From: Liolophura sinensis
Lineage: Eukaryota > Mollusca > Polyplacophora > Chitonida > Chitonidae
DNA length: 64,000 bases
Direction of reading: 5' to 3'
Assembly (NCBI RefSeq): GCF_032854445.1
Contig: NC_088306.1
Location: 24,711,764-24,775,763, forward strand
In this document: in pieces, positions 46,813-57,928 of the stretch
How the letters are laid out: each line of letters opens with the position of its first letter
How positions within the stretch are numbered: position 1 is the stretch's first letter
The notes under the pieces: model-generated
Seen by the model: only the letters and a program-made list of their open reading frames with translations
Told to the model about the DNA's origin: nothing
Database searches by the model: none
Position numbers and translations under genes: made by a program

Positions 46813-47345
46813 AGGTTCAGTATCATTAAAGTGAGTAAATTATCTGCAAAAGTATACTCTTTGGGACTTTAAATATAGATGACGGCATCATTTACCGATA
46901 TGTGTAATCGTTTTAGCCCCCAATATCGAAAATTTATTTGGCACTAGGTGAAAAAATATGGTAAGCGTACCCCAGTAATGTACATTACCGAAAGATGGAT
47001 TACTCGAGGTCCAATTTTCGCTACCTAGTGACAGTTTGACGCCCACTTTGTCACCGCAACAATTGCATTTTTCTGCGCCATTGCGCACCTATATGTACAT
47101 CAATAATAAGAATTCAGCACTTCATATATCTTTATGTAGTTCCTAATTTTAGACGCCAGAAATCGCTTTCAACGTCTTTGCGGCCGTCTAGCGGTCCCCA
47201 GCTTCCGGGGCCTAGATGGCAACTGGTCGCTCGCATATTCGGCTGAGATGGTCGGGGCAATTTCATTTTGCTTCCCCCGCCCCTGGTGTATCAAGGATAA
47301 AGTAGCCAATATGAATGCAGCATTTGCGTACATCAGCTACGGTTC

Positions 47346-47704
47346 ATTATTGTAGCTAAATATGCACCTATTTCGAAGATGACGAACGCAACACTCGGAC
47401 AAAGGAGTGTGTAGTTTACGACAAATCATCATCTAATTCTAAAGCATCCCACGACATCCTATGGATCGGAAGTCATTATTAAGTGTTGCCTTTTGCATAA
47501 TTATATTGTATATCTCGTTTATTCTCGTTTGTTATATTATATATGCATCCCGTGAGTGTGTAAAACATTAACGAGGGGGACATTTTCCCATTACTGTCAA
47601 TATGATTTCACAACATTACAATAGAGGTCCATAAGATAAACACAGAAAGCCCTCAGTGTTACAATAGATTCTCCGGCTGTGATCCTGCTTATATAGATAT
47701 TGTA
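47346..47704. other. No gene seen
   Basis: Ordinary AT-rich sequence between the hAT/R2 junction and the 18-bp array. Confidence 0.4.
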
Positions 47705-48835
47705 CATAAACGGAAAACTGTACATACACGGAAGATAGTACATGCGTGTCAGAATGTACAAGCACGAAAAACTGTACACGGAAGATCGCACATACGCGGA
47801 TAATCGCACATACGCGGATAATCGTACATACACGAAAGATCATACATACACGGAAGATGGTACATGCACGGAAGATATTATACACGCTGATGATCGTACA
47901 TAAGGAAGATCGTACATACACGGAAGATTGTACATACACAGAAGATCGTACGTAGACGGAAGAGCGTACATCTACATAAGACCGTACATACACGTAACAT
48001 CGTAAACACACACAGAAGATCGTACATACACGGAAGATCGTACATAAACGGAAGACCGTTCATACACGTAACATCGTACAAACACGGAAGATCGTACATA
48101 CACGAAAGATCGTACATACACGGAAGACAGTACATACTTAGAAGACAGTAATACTTAGAAGACAGTACATACACGGAAGACAGTACATACACGGAAGACA
48201 GTACATACTTAGAAGACAGTACATACAAGGAAGATATTACACACGCGGATGATCATACATACACAGAAGATCGTACATTCACGGAAGACCGTACCTACAC
48301 GGAAGATCGTACATACACGGAAGACAGTACATGCACGATAGATATTACACACGCGGATGATCGTACATAAGGAAGATCGTACATTCACGGAAGATTGTAC
48401 ATACACAGAAGACAGTACATACACGGAAGACAGTACATACACGGAAGACAGTACATACACGGAAGACAGTACATACTTAGAAGACAGTAATACTTAGAAG
48501 ACAGTACATACAAGGAAGATATTACACACGCGGATGATCAAACATACACGGTAGATCGTACATTCACGGAAGACCGTACCTCCACGGAAGATCGTATATA
48601 CACGGAAGACAGTACATGCACGATAGATATTACACACGCGGATGATCGTACATACATGCATATGGAAAACTGTACATACACGGAAGATCGTTGGCCTATA
48701 TACGCGGAAGATTGTTGGCCTATATACACGGAAGATTGTTGGCCTATATACACGGATGATCGTTGGCCTATATACACGGAAGATCATACATTCACGGAAG
48801 ATCATGCATACACGGAAGTTTGTATGATAAGCCAA
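47705..48835. repeat. Degenerate 18-bp tandem array with higher-order duplication
   Basis: More than fifty diverged copies of gaagatcgtacatacacg-type units. Since 18 is a multiple of three, several frames on both strands are open and read as six-residue repeats (TYTEDR on plus; VCTIFR and YVRSSV on minus). A longer segment with acatacaagg, attacacacgcggatgatc and cttacg-free spacing is repeated at an offset of about 285 bases (48221 and 48506). No start, signal peptide or splice context marks it as a gene. Confidence 0.92.
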
Positions 48836-48934
48836 GGACGTGTAACTTGTGTTATGGATTCGATTGTGAATGCAATGCACGATGCAGATTGCTAAAAGCA
48901 AGCAGTTTTGTAATGAAAAGAGTGGCAGGAACTA

Positions 48935-49010
48935 CCCAGAAACCTTTATAAATATTCTATTTCATTTTGAGTGATAGCCTGAATGCTAACAATTTTGTCA
49001 TCAACTTAAA
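48935..49010 (-). repeat. Repeat family R2, small fragment
   Basis: Reads tttataaatattctatttca, gtgatagcctgaatgctaac and aattttgtcatcaactt, the inverse of the R2 core region. Confidence 0.5.
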
Positions 49011-50045
49011 CCAAATAATACACCAAAAAAAACCCACTAAGTAGTGCATTTTGGAAACGTAGGGGCTCCGATTAAGTTGTCTATCTAATATGCATTGCTT
49101 TACAGTCTATAGTCTTTTTCTCTTAGAGTTGCCTACTTTAAGCTACCTGTAAAATCAGTCATACTCGCTACCAAAATTGCCTTTAGTCAGTGACATGTAA
49201 CAATATAAGCTCTACACATTGTTGTGTTTGAAGTTCACTTTATTGCCCGGTAAATGAAGTTAGAGCACTTTTTCTAATTCATAATGTTAACGTTCATAAG
49301 CCCGTTTCGACGACAAGAACCCATTGCCTTGAGTGACGTCATAATTATTGAAAAACCAGTAGCATGTTGGATATTGGGCGGAGTTCAACATGTTTTGCCG
49401 AAGGGCGACACCAGTTTCCTAAATTCCTATCGATTATACTCTAAACCATGTTTCTGCCTCTGCCATGTTTGAAATTGTTTACACGTTTTAGTATAATATA
49501 ACCTATATAATATAGTTATATTATACCTACAATATAGTTTTATCTGTTGTAGTATATCTTCTGACGGTAGTATGGTTTTAAAGCTAGGTGCCATTAAATT
49601 TTGTGATAAAAAACAATGTAGTCTATTCGCCGAGAGTGTTGTGTAGGATGTGTTACTGCGTACAGTTTGTTCTTATCACATGCTGGTGTAACTATTGTAA
49701 AGGAAATGACTCTCGAGCCCATTCCTCAGCATACCACCTGTTTTTTTTATAATTATAACGTCATCCAAGGCAATGAATTCTTGGTGTCGTATCTAAGCTT
49801 ATGAAGTTTAACATTTTGAATTTTAAAAAGTTTTCTAATTTGATTCTCTTTACAAGAATATGAGCTTCCAGCATATCCATGTGTAGAGCTTGTGTTGTTA
49901 CGTGTCACTGACTAAAGCTAATTTTAGTAGCGAGTATGACCGAATTCACAGGCCGCTGAATATAGGCGACTCTCTAAAGCAATTAGACTGTAGTTACACG
50001 CACCATCTTTTTTGTTATTACAGCTGTATGAGAAAGTACAAGAAT
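49011..50045. other. No gene seen
   Basis: Short frames near 49284-49472 and 49890-50096 have no known domain. There is an AT-rich imperfect palindrome near 49493-49545. Confidence 0.35.
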
Positions 50046-50247
50046 ACACTCCAAAAAAATAAATCTGTTATTGTTAACAGAAAGTCTGTTCTCTGAGTGA
50101 TGTTAAAACATATTCTGCTATTATAGCCTAATACCGTGTCAATTTCAACATAATTTCCTGTTAGTTTAATAAAATCTTTATATACTTTCTAGCATCACTT
50201 AGACAACAGACTCTCTGTTAACATTAACTGATTAATTTTCTGAGTGT
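50046..50247. mobile_element. MITE with long inverted ends and TA duplication
   Basis: The left end (tacactccaaaaaaataaat, attgttaacagaaagtctgt, tgagtgatg) is matched by the inverse of the right end (catcacttag, cagactctctgttaacat, ttttctgagtgta) over about 55 bases. TA with CACTC termini suggests a Tc1/mariner-mobilised element. The element has no coding capacity. Confidence 0.8.
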
Positions 50248-50754
50248 ATGTTTGTTTTATGGGAAGTAAATTCCAAGACGTCCTGATATGTTTGCTTAGA
50301 AAGAATCAAAAATTGACACTGTTTACATAATTATAATATAATTATAGACGAATGTTAATTTCACATGTTTCTTATTTCACAGTGTAGTACATATTTATGA
50401 GGTTATTAATAGAAAAATCTGTCTCATGTGTTATTGGACACATTCTGCAGATGTGCTGTCATGCACTGTGTTAAAGAACGGGATGAAGAATGACAAAAAT
50501 AGTATAATCATGACCTAAGTAAGTTTCTGTGCTACGGTTCTTTTACCTCACAGGTGTAACCGCCATTGAATTACTAAAACAGTCAGATGTGAGAAATATA
50601 CGTGAAGCTCATGGAAGAATATTGATCCTTTTACATCCATTGTCTTTTTTAGATGTGGAAAACGACCCATATTGTGTAAAGAATATGTTCTCAAAACTAT
50701 ATCAATATCAAACGTAGGCCAGTCATCCAGTAATATACATGTAGTACAGGGCAG

Positions 50755-50960
50755 TACTGAGAATTAAGCCAAAGCAGTGACGACAGGGTGCTAGTTGTTA
50801 TAATGTCAACCGTTATAAATTGAAGTCCTGCCATTCGTCACTTTACATCAGTTTCATTGGTTAAATCGGTTTTATTCTAACGGTTCATTTCTATGCTTAT
50901 AAAAATGCAACGTACACCATGGCTTGATCCGAATAAGGTAAAGAAAAATGGCAAACAAAC
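50755..50960 (-). repeat. Repeat family R1, copy 5
   Basis: The minus strand shows gcatagaaatgaaccgttag, then aataaaaccgatttaacc, ending near ctgtcgtcactgc. It abuts the downstream end of an R3 copy. Confidence 0.55.
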
Positions 50961-50964
50961 AAAG

Positions 50965-51690
50965 GAACAAGGTCTTGTTGATGCTTAGTCCACCTGTAGC
51001 ATCACGGTTTATACAGGAATAAAACAACTCCGTCTTTAAAGGGAAGAATTATTGTCAACTTCCCCCATCAAGAAATATTGTGAACATCGGAAAACTGCCC
51101 GGAAATTTGACATTTTTTCAAGGATGGGCGTTGAATTTGGTAACCGAATCTAGTTGTTTACAGAATACATCGGGTTTTAAACTTCCTAAGATCCGCTGAT
51201 CTGTTCCTAAATTTATTTGCAGATGGACAGCCCAGTTTCGGTCATTCTCCCGTGTTATGTACACGTCGCACAGCGCACAGAGACAGTCGCAGGCGATGAG
51301 CCAAGCCGCCTGGTTGCACGGTAAAGGTTAGACACGCTGGTATTTACCGTTATTTATTTACATATTGACGTTCATCAAATCCATTACCTCTAAGTGTTAA
51401 AGGCCTATCATGAAACGGGTCACTTGGGTAGACGCTCAAACAGAACAGCTTGTTAACACAATTGGAAACAGGGGTAGGTATAGGGGAAGATCTTGATCAA
51501 GAACATATGATATCTGTCTGTATCCTGTATATCCACAACCCTTACAGATTTCATTGTACTGACGGGTGAGGAAGTCTGCTGGTATTGTCTTTACGTGGAA
51601 TAAGCTCGCTGGCTTTAATGCGATGAACTCCCTGGCTAATAAGATGACATGGTCGAATTCTCCTGTTGATGTTTCTGGTGCGGTCTTATA
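50965..51690 (-). repeat. Repeat family R3, copy 5 (uninterrupted)
   Basis: Carries, without the MITE, the site that is split at 40512-41280 in copy 4 (gtcgcacagcgcacagagac). The terminal frame reads VSNCVNKLFCLSVYPSDPF and is then truncated by a deletion. A different minus-strand frame is open from about 51690 to 51434 (FHVKTIPADFLTRQYNEICK…). R3 similarity here continues beyond the AATAAA-like site near 51216. Confidence 0.7.
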
Positions 51691-52299
51691 TAGGGAGACA
51701 TTTTAAAGTACTACTATTCTAATGTAAATTAACCTGCTGGAATTCCAAATTCAGAGTCACACATGTGCATGCATATCAACAGCATTGATAGACAAATTTA
51801 TATTTACTGGCATAGTGTGTTTTACGCAAACCTCTATACTTGTGTTTAGCTAAAGCCTGGGAGGTAGTGAACAGAAAAGATGCTGTCAACCAGCTATCAG
51901 CTGTAAAATACACCACTGGTGTCTGATGCCTGATGCTGTGGTCAGCTATGTGTACGCAGAAAGTACTTTCCAAAAAACGAATTGGACGCTTAATGTCATC
52001 AACGTACGAACCCAGTTTTAGTGATATCATAACTGTACATTACACTTTATCAAATACATGTTTAAAAAGGTGGATCTCCAGCACAAACATTGGAAATAGC
52101 TCTGAAAAGCTAGATGTTTCCCAAGTCGGTCTTCGGCTGGTGTTTTCCTAAAGTAAACCAACAGCATGCAATTACCTCTCGGTGGAAATTATACTGGGTG
52201 TAATGTTATCAAATATAAAATGAGCGTACAGTTCTGTCTGTACACGCTTAGGTAACGCCTCAGTCAGTTTACGTCCAACCAGTTCTCGATTATCCCCAT
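51691..52299. other. No gene seen
   Basis: Overlapping frames on both strands at 51776-52151 have no recognised domain. Confidence 0.35.
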
Positions 52300-52340
52300 A
52301 GCCTTACGAATGAGGCCTTACGAATGAGGCCTTACGAATG
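52300..52340. repeat. Three tandem copies of a 14-bp unit
   Basis: The unit gccttacgaatgag is repeated three times, the last partly. Confidence 0.9.
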
Positions 52341-52909
52341 CATCTTCATAATCATGGAAGGAACACCCATATATGTATTTATGTTTTTATCTTTGAGAAA
52401 GTATTTGGATTTGCACATCGAAAGGAACAGAACCTGGGGATGGTCGTGGGTTTCTCCGTTCACATTCTGTGCATATTTAGCAACGCAAATATCCGACCTA
52501 TACCATTGCACGCAGACCTATGGTGCATGTGTTTTTGAAGCTAGATAACGGTCATTAGAGACATTTAGTTAATGTAGCTTCTAACTTTTAACTTCAAACT
52601 ACAATTAGTTTTCCTATTCTAGTTTGAAGTTACAGGTTAAACGTGTAACTTCTTACTAAAAGTCTCTTTATTTCTAATCAATGTTCTTTGAATTCCCCAG
52701 AATCAACAATTACTGACGTTGAAACGCCAGACATCTGTGATATAAGAACAGTAAGCCTGTAGCTATAGTATCGTGATAGCTCGGACGATAGACAATGCGA
52801 ACACAAATTATAAATCCAGGGACATAACCTGTCAGATTTACTCTTGCATTACTTTGTCTCCTGTAATCTTCACGAGGGAAATACTCCATCCTGGCAATGA
52901 GAGATCTTG

Positions 52910-53125
52910 GTTACCGTACTAGAGCAGCAGAATGATCTACGAGCCTCTCACCATTGTGATCGCTGTGAGATCATGCTGGCTTCCTCCTGGTCGTACATGC
53001 GAAGGTGTGGTAGCGACCTGCTGATGTCTTCTGCCAAGCTCTGTTCGGTTACCTCCCACCATAATGCTGCGGGTCATCGTATGCGTAAAATATTCTTGAG
53101 TAAGGCGTTAAATCCAGTCAAGTAA
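52910..53125 (+). mobile_element. Diverged Meta-SINE copy
   Basis: Head remnant agagcagcagaatgatctac, then gagcctctcaccattgtgat, catgctggcttcctcc, accataatgctgcggg and attcttgagtaaggcgttaa are readable. Confidence 0.8.
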
Positions 53126-53277
53126 TAGTCACTACAATACAATGCATCATTTCTTTATTCAACATCAGTGTGTTAAACAGTTCTCGTTAAACAAAAGACA
53201 GAAGATTCGAAGATATTCGAAGATAGTTCGTATTAACGTATGAATAAGATTCACAGCCAGTGCTTGATTTAATGATT

Positions 53278-53420
53278 TATGGTGTGAGGTTTCACAAAGA
53301 CGTCGCATAGTCAGCCTGACAAATCTTTCCATGTATACGATCGGAGAGGAAGCCAACATGAGCCCGACCCGACTACATTGTTGAAAGGCGCCTGGGTCAT
53401 TTTGCTGCGCTATAGTGTAC
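53278..53420 (-). mobile_element. Diverged Meta-SINE copy, 3' half missing
   Basis: The plus strand shows cggagaggaagccaacatga, then gttgaaaggcgcctgggtca and ttttgctgcgctatagtg, the inverse of the SINE head. Confidence 0.75.
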
Positions 53421-53799
53421 AAAATGTATATAATCAATAATGTTGTATCAAATTAAAGATGGACTTTGCAGTTGTGATTGTGATTTAACTGTCTCCTGAC
53501 AAACTAGCAACATGATTGTAAACTGTTGGTCGGTAATGATGTTATTCGAATTTTGTTTTAATAATCAACATTATCTCTACGTGCGCGCAAAAGCACGATG
53601 CTGTTGAAGTTATACTTCACGGACCACACCGAAAAACCTGAATTCCAACACGAGGAAAAATGCCAGTCATTATCTTTCTCCATCAGTTGTTTTGAACTAG
53701 GCTCAGATGAAATCTGATTCAGTGTGCTTATTAGTGTGGACAGGCGGGATGGAAATCCAGAAATAAGACACCCCCTTTACGTGCACAGTAGTTAATTAT

Positions 53800-54000
53800 T
53801 TATCAAATGAGCAAATATCTCCGGGTGAAAATGACATTGTGGGGACCGGAAGTGGAGAGTTGGAAATAACACGACAATCCATCACAAATAATTTGATATT
53901 TTTAAGATTTATTGGGCGCTGTCTTATCGGTAGACATATTAATGACGTCTTTATCTGAGGGTCAGTTTGATCAGTAATGCAAGTACACGTATAGAGACGG
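53800..54000 (-). repeat. Repeat family R2, upstream extension only
   Basis: Matches parts of 39880-40050 and 44010-44190: acacgacaatccatcacaaa, tttgatatttttaagattta and atgcaagtac. Confidence 0.55.
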
Positions 54001-54654
54001 CTGGAGAACAGTGCAGCCTGTGGGATTCTTCATCTATATCTGTTCACCATTGTCTATGTCCATGTACATATATGGCTGTTTTATATTGTATTGCTGATGT
54101 CTTCGTGCATTGGAGTCCCAGACATGTAAAAAACATTAAGAGGTCGAGACATGGAGAGACTGGCACATCTGTGTGTCTGTATATGATCTTTCTTCATTGA
54201 ATGATTAATTGTTTCATTCATATTTTTGTCATCTTATTTAGTTTTAATCTCAGGCTGCACTCGAGACTGAACGAAACGCGAACATACCAGACATGGATAC
54301 TCACGTCAGCATGCTGACATTAGATCGATAAGGGGTCAGTTCCACGAACGCATCTGTGGCTTAAATTAATATTTAAAACATTAAAAACATTAATGATTTC
54401 CTTTCACAGAATACCTGCCTCGTTTGTGCACCGTTCAAAGTCGATAATAAAGTATACGTTCTAGAGTGTGTATTAATGACTTTCGTTACACGTTAAGTAG
54501 TCAACGTGTCTTTGGCATGAAGTCTCGAAGAAGGCCTTAATGTAAGGTATATGATTTTTTATTTAAAACAAAGCTGGTAGTACAGCTCTCGTCGTTCTAT
54601 TATACAATGTGCACAAATGTCCAGACAATTTAGAACCTTGTTTCCAGCAATCCT

Positions 54655-55060
54655 TCTCAAAGTGTTACAGAAGTACCCAAATTGTTCAGCGGAGAGCCGA
54701 AAGCAGAGGAATAAAACATGACTCTGGCATTTGCCATTCTGTTTTCATGGTATTTATTTATTCATTCAGACGTCCTGACCGAGCTGTTGTGCGGAGGTAG
54801 GTGGTCGACCAATCATCGAGACAGCAGCGCCTAATGCACGCCGGCCCGACGCCATTCTTCACAGTTCGTCAGTAAAACACTGGACTCGCCTTCAGTCTTA
54901 CGTTACTGTTCCTCTGTCTTTGTTTGTCTTGACAATACAAGAAATTCTGTCAGTCGAGACCAGTCACAAAGGATTAACCTAGGTCAAAGGCACCAATGTT
55001 ATGGCCGTTTTATAATGACTAATTTTTTGATTGATACAGGAAATGGCGACAAAAGTACCA
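54655..55060 (+). repeat. Repeat family R4, copy 3, with conserved small ORF
   Basis: Close relative of 6188-6560. The small frame runs from ATG 54718 to TAA 54832-54834. It has 38 residues (MTLAFAILFSWYLFIHSDV…) and ends at the same codon position as the copy at 6250. Later shared words include ccttcagtct, cctttgtttgtc-type sequence and ttataatgacta. Confidence 0.65.
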
Positions 55061-55559
55061 GTACAGCTTTCCTTGCTGTCTTCTTCGTTTATTAACTTAT
55101 AATTTCAGAACTACGTATACACGCCTTCCAGTGTATGTTTGACTTGTCTTTTGTGCAAGTGTTTAAGTTATACACACATATTCTTTTTCCATCTTTAGCT
55201 CATACAGATTTTATTCACTTTTTAGCACAGAAGTGAACTTGTACAGCTTCTGTTCAAGAGAATACAAATTTAAAGTCATCCTTACAGACATTTGTAAAGC
55301 TTTCTATAGAAATAAACTAATCAGCATGAAGACTTCCTAAACTTGTATTTGTGGTTAACTCGCAATATAAATAATCTGTCTTACAGCAGGAAAACTTCAA
55401 TGGGAAATAAACCACATTAGTTTTTTGCGTGTTTAAAATTGAGATCCTCAAAAGTATAAAGGCACGTTTGCAGTCGTTTCCTGCTACGTTTCTTACGCCG
55501 ATGTTAGTACGTATGCATCTCTAAAACCCCTAGTTAAGGTTTGCTGAAAACCGTTGTAA

Positions 55560-55660
55560 AACATTGATGTGGCACCGGTTACGCGTGATCATTTGCAAAC
55601 TATCATATTGCCGTCTCAGCTTTCGTTTTACTCTCTGTGCTGTAGTCTTTCCCTATTGCC
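55560..55660 (+). repeat. Repeat family R1, copy 6 (fragment)
   Basis: Shows accggttacgcgtgatcatt, tgcaaactatcatattg and gttttactctctgtgctgta. Confidence 0.5.
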
Positions 55661-57654
55661 TACCTGTTGACACTGCCTTATCGTTCAGTAGGAACGTTGC
55701 AGTACATTCAAGAGGTAAATTGATTTTTGAAAACAGACATTGACAAGAACTTCAAAAGGAAGTCAATCAATTAACACCAACGTCTTTCGGTTGAGATAGG
55801 TATTATTCGGTTGTATCAGTTTTGAGATATTTGTGTTGTGTTTTTTTTTTTTAAATGAAAATAGCGCAATTACATTTGTACGTTCCGTAAAAAATTACAT
55901 AAATTCCTATACATTCTTTATTCTGAGTATTTCTATTTTGTTTCTTAATGGTAACATTATTTTTTTTTTAATTAATTGGTGAATAAACCTTAAATTTTAA
56001 GTCATGGAGCTAAAAGGAAACTGCCTGGCTGTTTTTGTCATTCCGATTATCCATTATAAATATATTTAGTATTGCCGCATTTTTACACTGAACATTTAGC
56101 AGAAAGAAACAATGGCAAATTGATTTTAATGTACACTGTTTTCACAACACAAAAACTTACAGCCTATTTGGAAGTTTTTGTGTTTTCTGATGCTTTACAT
56201 TGGTTAAAAATTGTTAATAACATTTATTACGAATGCGGTGAGGTGTATCGGAAAAGCAGAACCCGATAGACATAAATAAATAAATACATAAAAAAATACA
56301 CAACAGTATCAACCGACAAACTATTAAACAAGTATACACGAGTGAGTCAAAAATTAGCGGGAAAACAATTTCTGTTTTCTTTGACAGTTCATATCGGTTC
56401 TGTGTAGCTTAATATCTAATACAGACAGACCAGGAGTATATTACAGATAGTATTATTTATTAACGGTTAATGTAGGCGAAACGGAATTCTTTTCTTTCCT
56501 CACTTGTCTCTATTCTCATATATATGACTACGTCAAACCTCTATACCCATGAAACTGGTCGTTTACTAAAAGCCATGGTTCGACTGCTTGTGATCTGTAT
56601 ACGTGTATTACTGATGAAAAGACTCCGAGATAACGAAAAGATTTATTAATTCATTAATAATCGAATTATCGTGTTATGTTCAAATTTCCACATCCAGCCG
56701 CGCAACGACGCTTTTGATCAGGAGATTTTTGTCAACATATTAAATGATTGATGTACGCGTAGATTAATGTCTAATTTCTAGAAATCCATTCCTATTACCC
56801 ATGCACACATGTGCACACACTGCACCCACTTCTGTCCTTCCACTGAGTCAGTCTCGACAACGAAGATCTCTCACATTTAATTCTGGCTGTACTGTTCTCC
56901 AGCTCATAGTTTTCTGGTATTCTGATATTCTAGTAAAAACGATATTTTAATAATATTTTTGACGGTTGTGGCGCATTTTGTGGGATGGGCTATCAGAAAA
57001 TATATTTTCGGGAATCTTCCCTCCGTTTGTTTAACGAACACACTAGGCAGAGCAAGGTTGTGGACATTTTCAGTCTTGGTGCGTTTTCACTTCGCGCTGA
57101 GCATTGTGGGATAGATCAAGGTCGTTCAAAGTAAAGTCGGGCATATAGTTATAATCACTAGATATGGATACAAGTATATGACGAATATTTATGCAGGTGG
57201 TAATTTAATGTAATAAATGGTTCAGTCACAATCACAAATAATCAAATGAACAAACTGATAACATCGGGCAATTTTTATTTCTCTATGGCATACTGTAAAA
57301 TACCCTCCAAAGTTCACAAAGCTATGCCAATTACTTACCAAATAGTGCAGTGACGTATCGAGGCGTATCAGTAATTTTCTACAAGTCTTGTTTATTGGGT
57401 TCTATACTTCAAAGGTAATGTATCAGAATTCGCAGAAATTCGGCCATCTTGAATGTCAATTTTGTGTCCGGTGTTTGTTCGGTACAGTGATATCGGGTAA
57501 TAAGTTAGATCTCTTTTCAGATTGAGTTCAATCAAATTCAAAGTGAGGTGGTAGAAGATTAAAAATGAATAATGTAAATGTTAAGATGTAACAGATGTTT
57601 AAAGTTTTAAATTCAGCAACCAAGTCACTGTATAGTCATTCACATCAACGACAT
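55661..57654. other. No gene seen
   Basis: Upstream flank of the gene at 57929. A frame at 56072-56269 is unrecognised. A weak TATA-like ctgtatag near 57628 could belong to the downstream gene. Confidence 0.35.
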
Positions 57655-57706
57655 CTGAACCCGAAGGGCAGCTTGAGAGAAGAGACAAATTCCCTGGTGT
57701 AGAAAG
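57655..57706 (+). other. Probable 5'UTR exon of the 57929 gene
   Basis: A donor site, GAAAG|GTAATA, ends this segment at 57706. A clear acceptor, ttttactttcag, ends at 57910, 18 bases before the ATG. A 204-base intron in the 5'UTR would connect the two. The exon's left edge is only estimated. Confidence 0.4.
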
Positions 57707-57928
57707 GTAATACTATTTTTTCATTGCTGTGTTGTCGTTACCAATAACAACCCATTACATTATATATTAAATATCTACATTTGCAAACAGTAAAACTAAT
57801 CCTACATGAATTTTTATCTTGAACGGCAGAAAAAAAGTTACTGTTTCAGATTTTTAAATTTTTTTTTCATGTGAGCATATACACTGAGTTTTATTGTGTT
57901 TTACTTTCAGTTGGTCAGTTTTCAAGCC

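Larger units (their letters stand above)
44287..47285 (-). mobile_element. hAT-type DNA transposon, complete but dead
   Basis: About 3.0 kb with imperfect inverted ends, catgggcggcggaacc at the left and cttcccccgcccctg at the right, plus shared atggtcggggcaat sequence near both ends. A direct repeat, ggtgta, flanks it. The parallel R2 copy near 40112 shows the empty site (caggtgtaccagggatag), confirming the insertion. The exact duplication length (6-8 bp) cannot be fixed because the edges have diverged. It carries one transposase pseudogene on the minus strand. Confidence 0.85.

Noticed and set aside
47616-48901. Frames of 80-135 codons with six-residue repeats on both strands
   Set aside because: By-products of an 18-bp tandem array. 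Both strands are open at once, which is not expected of a real gene.
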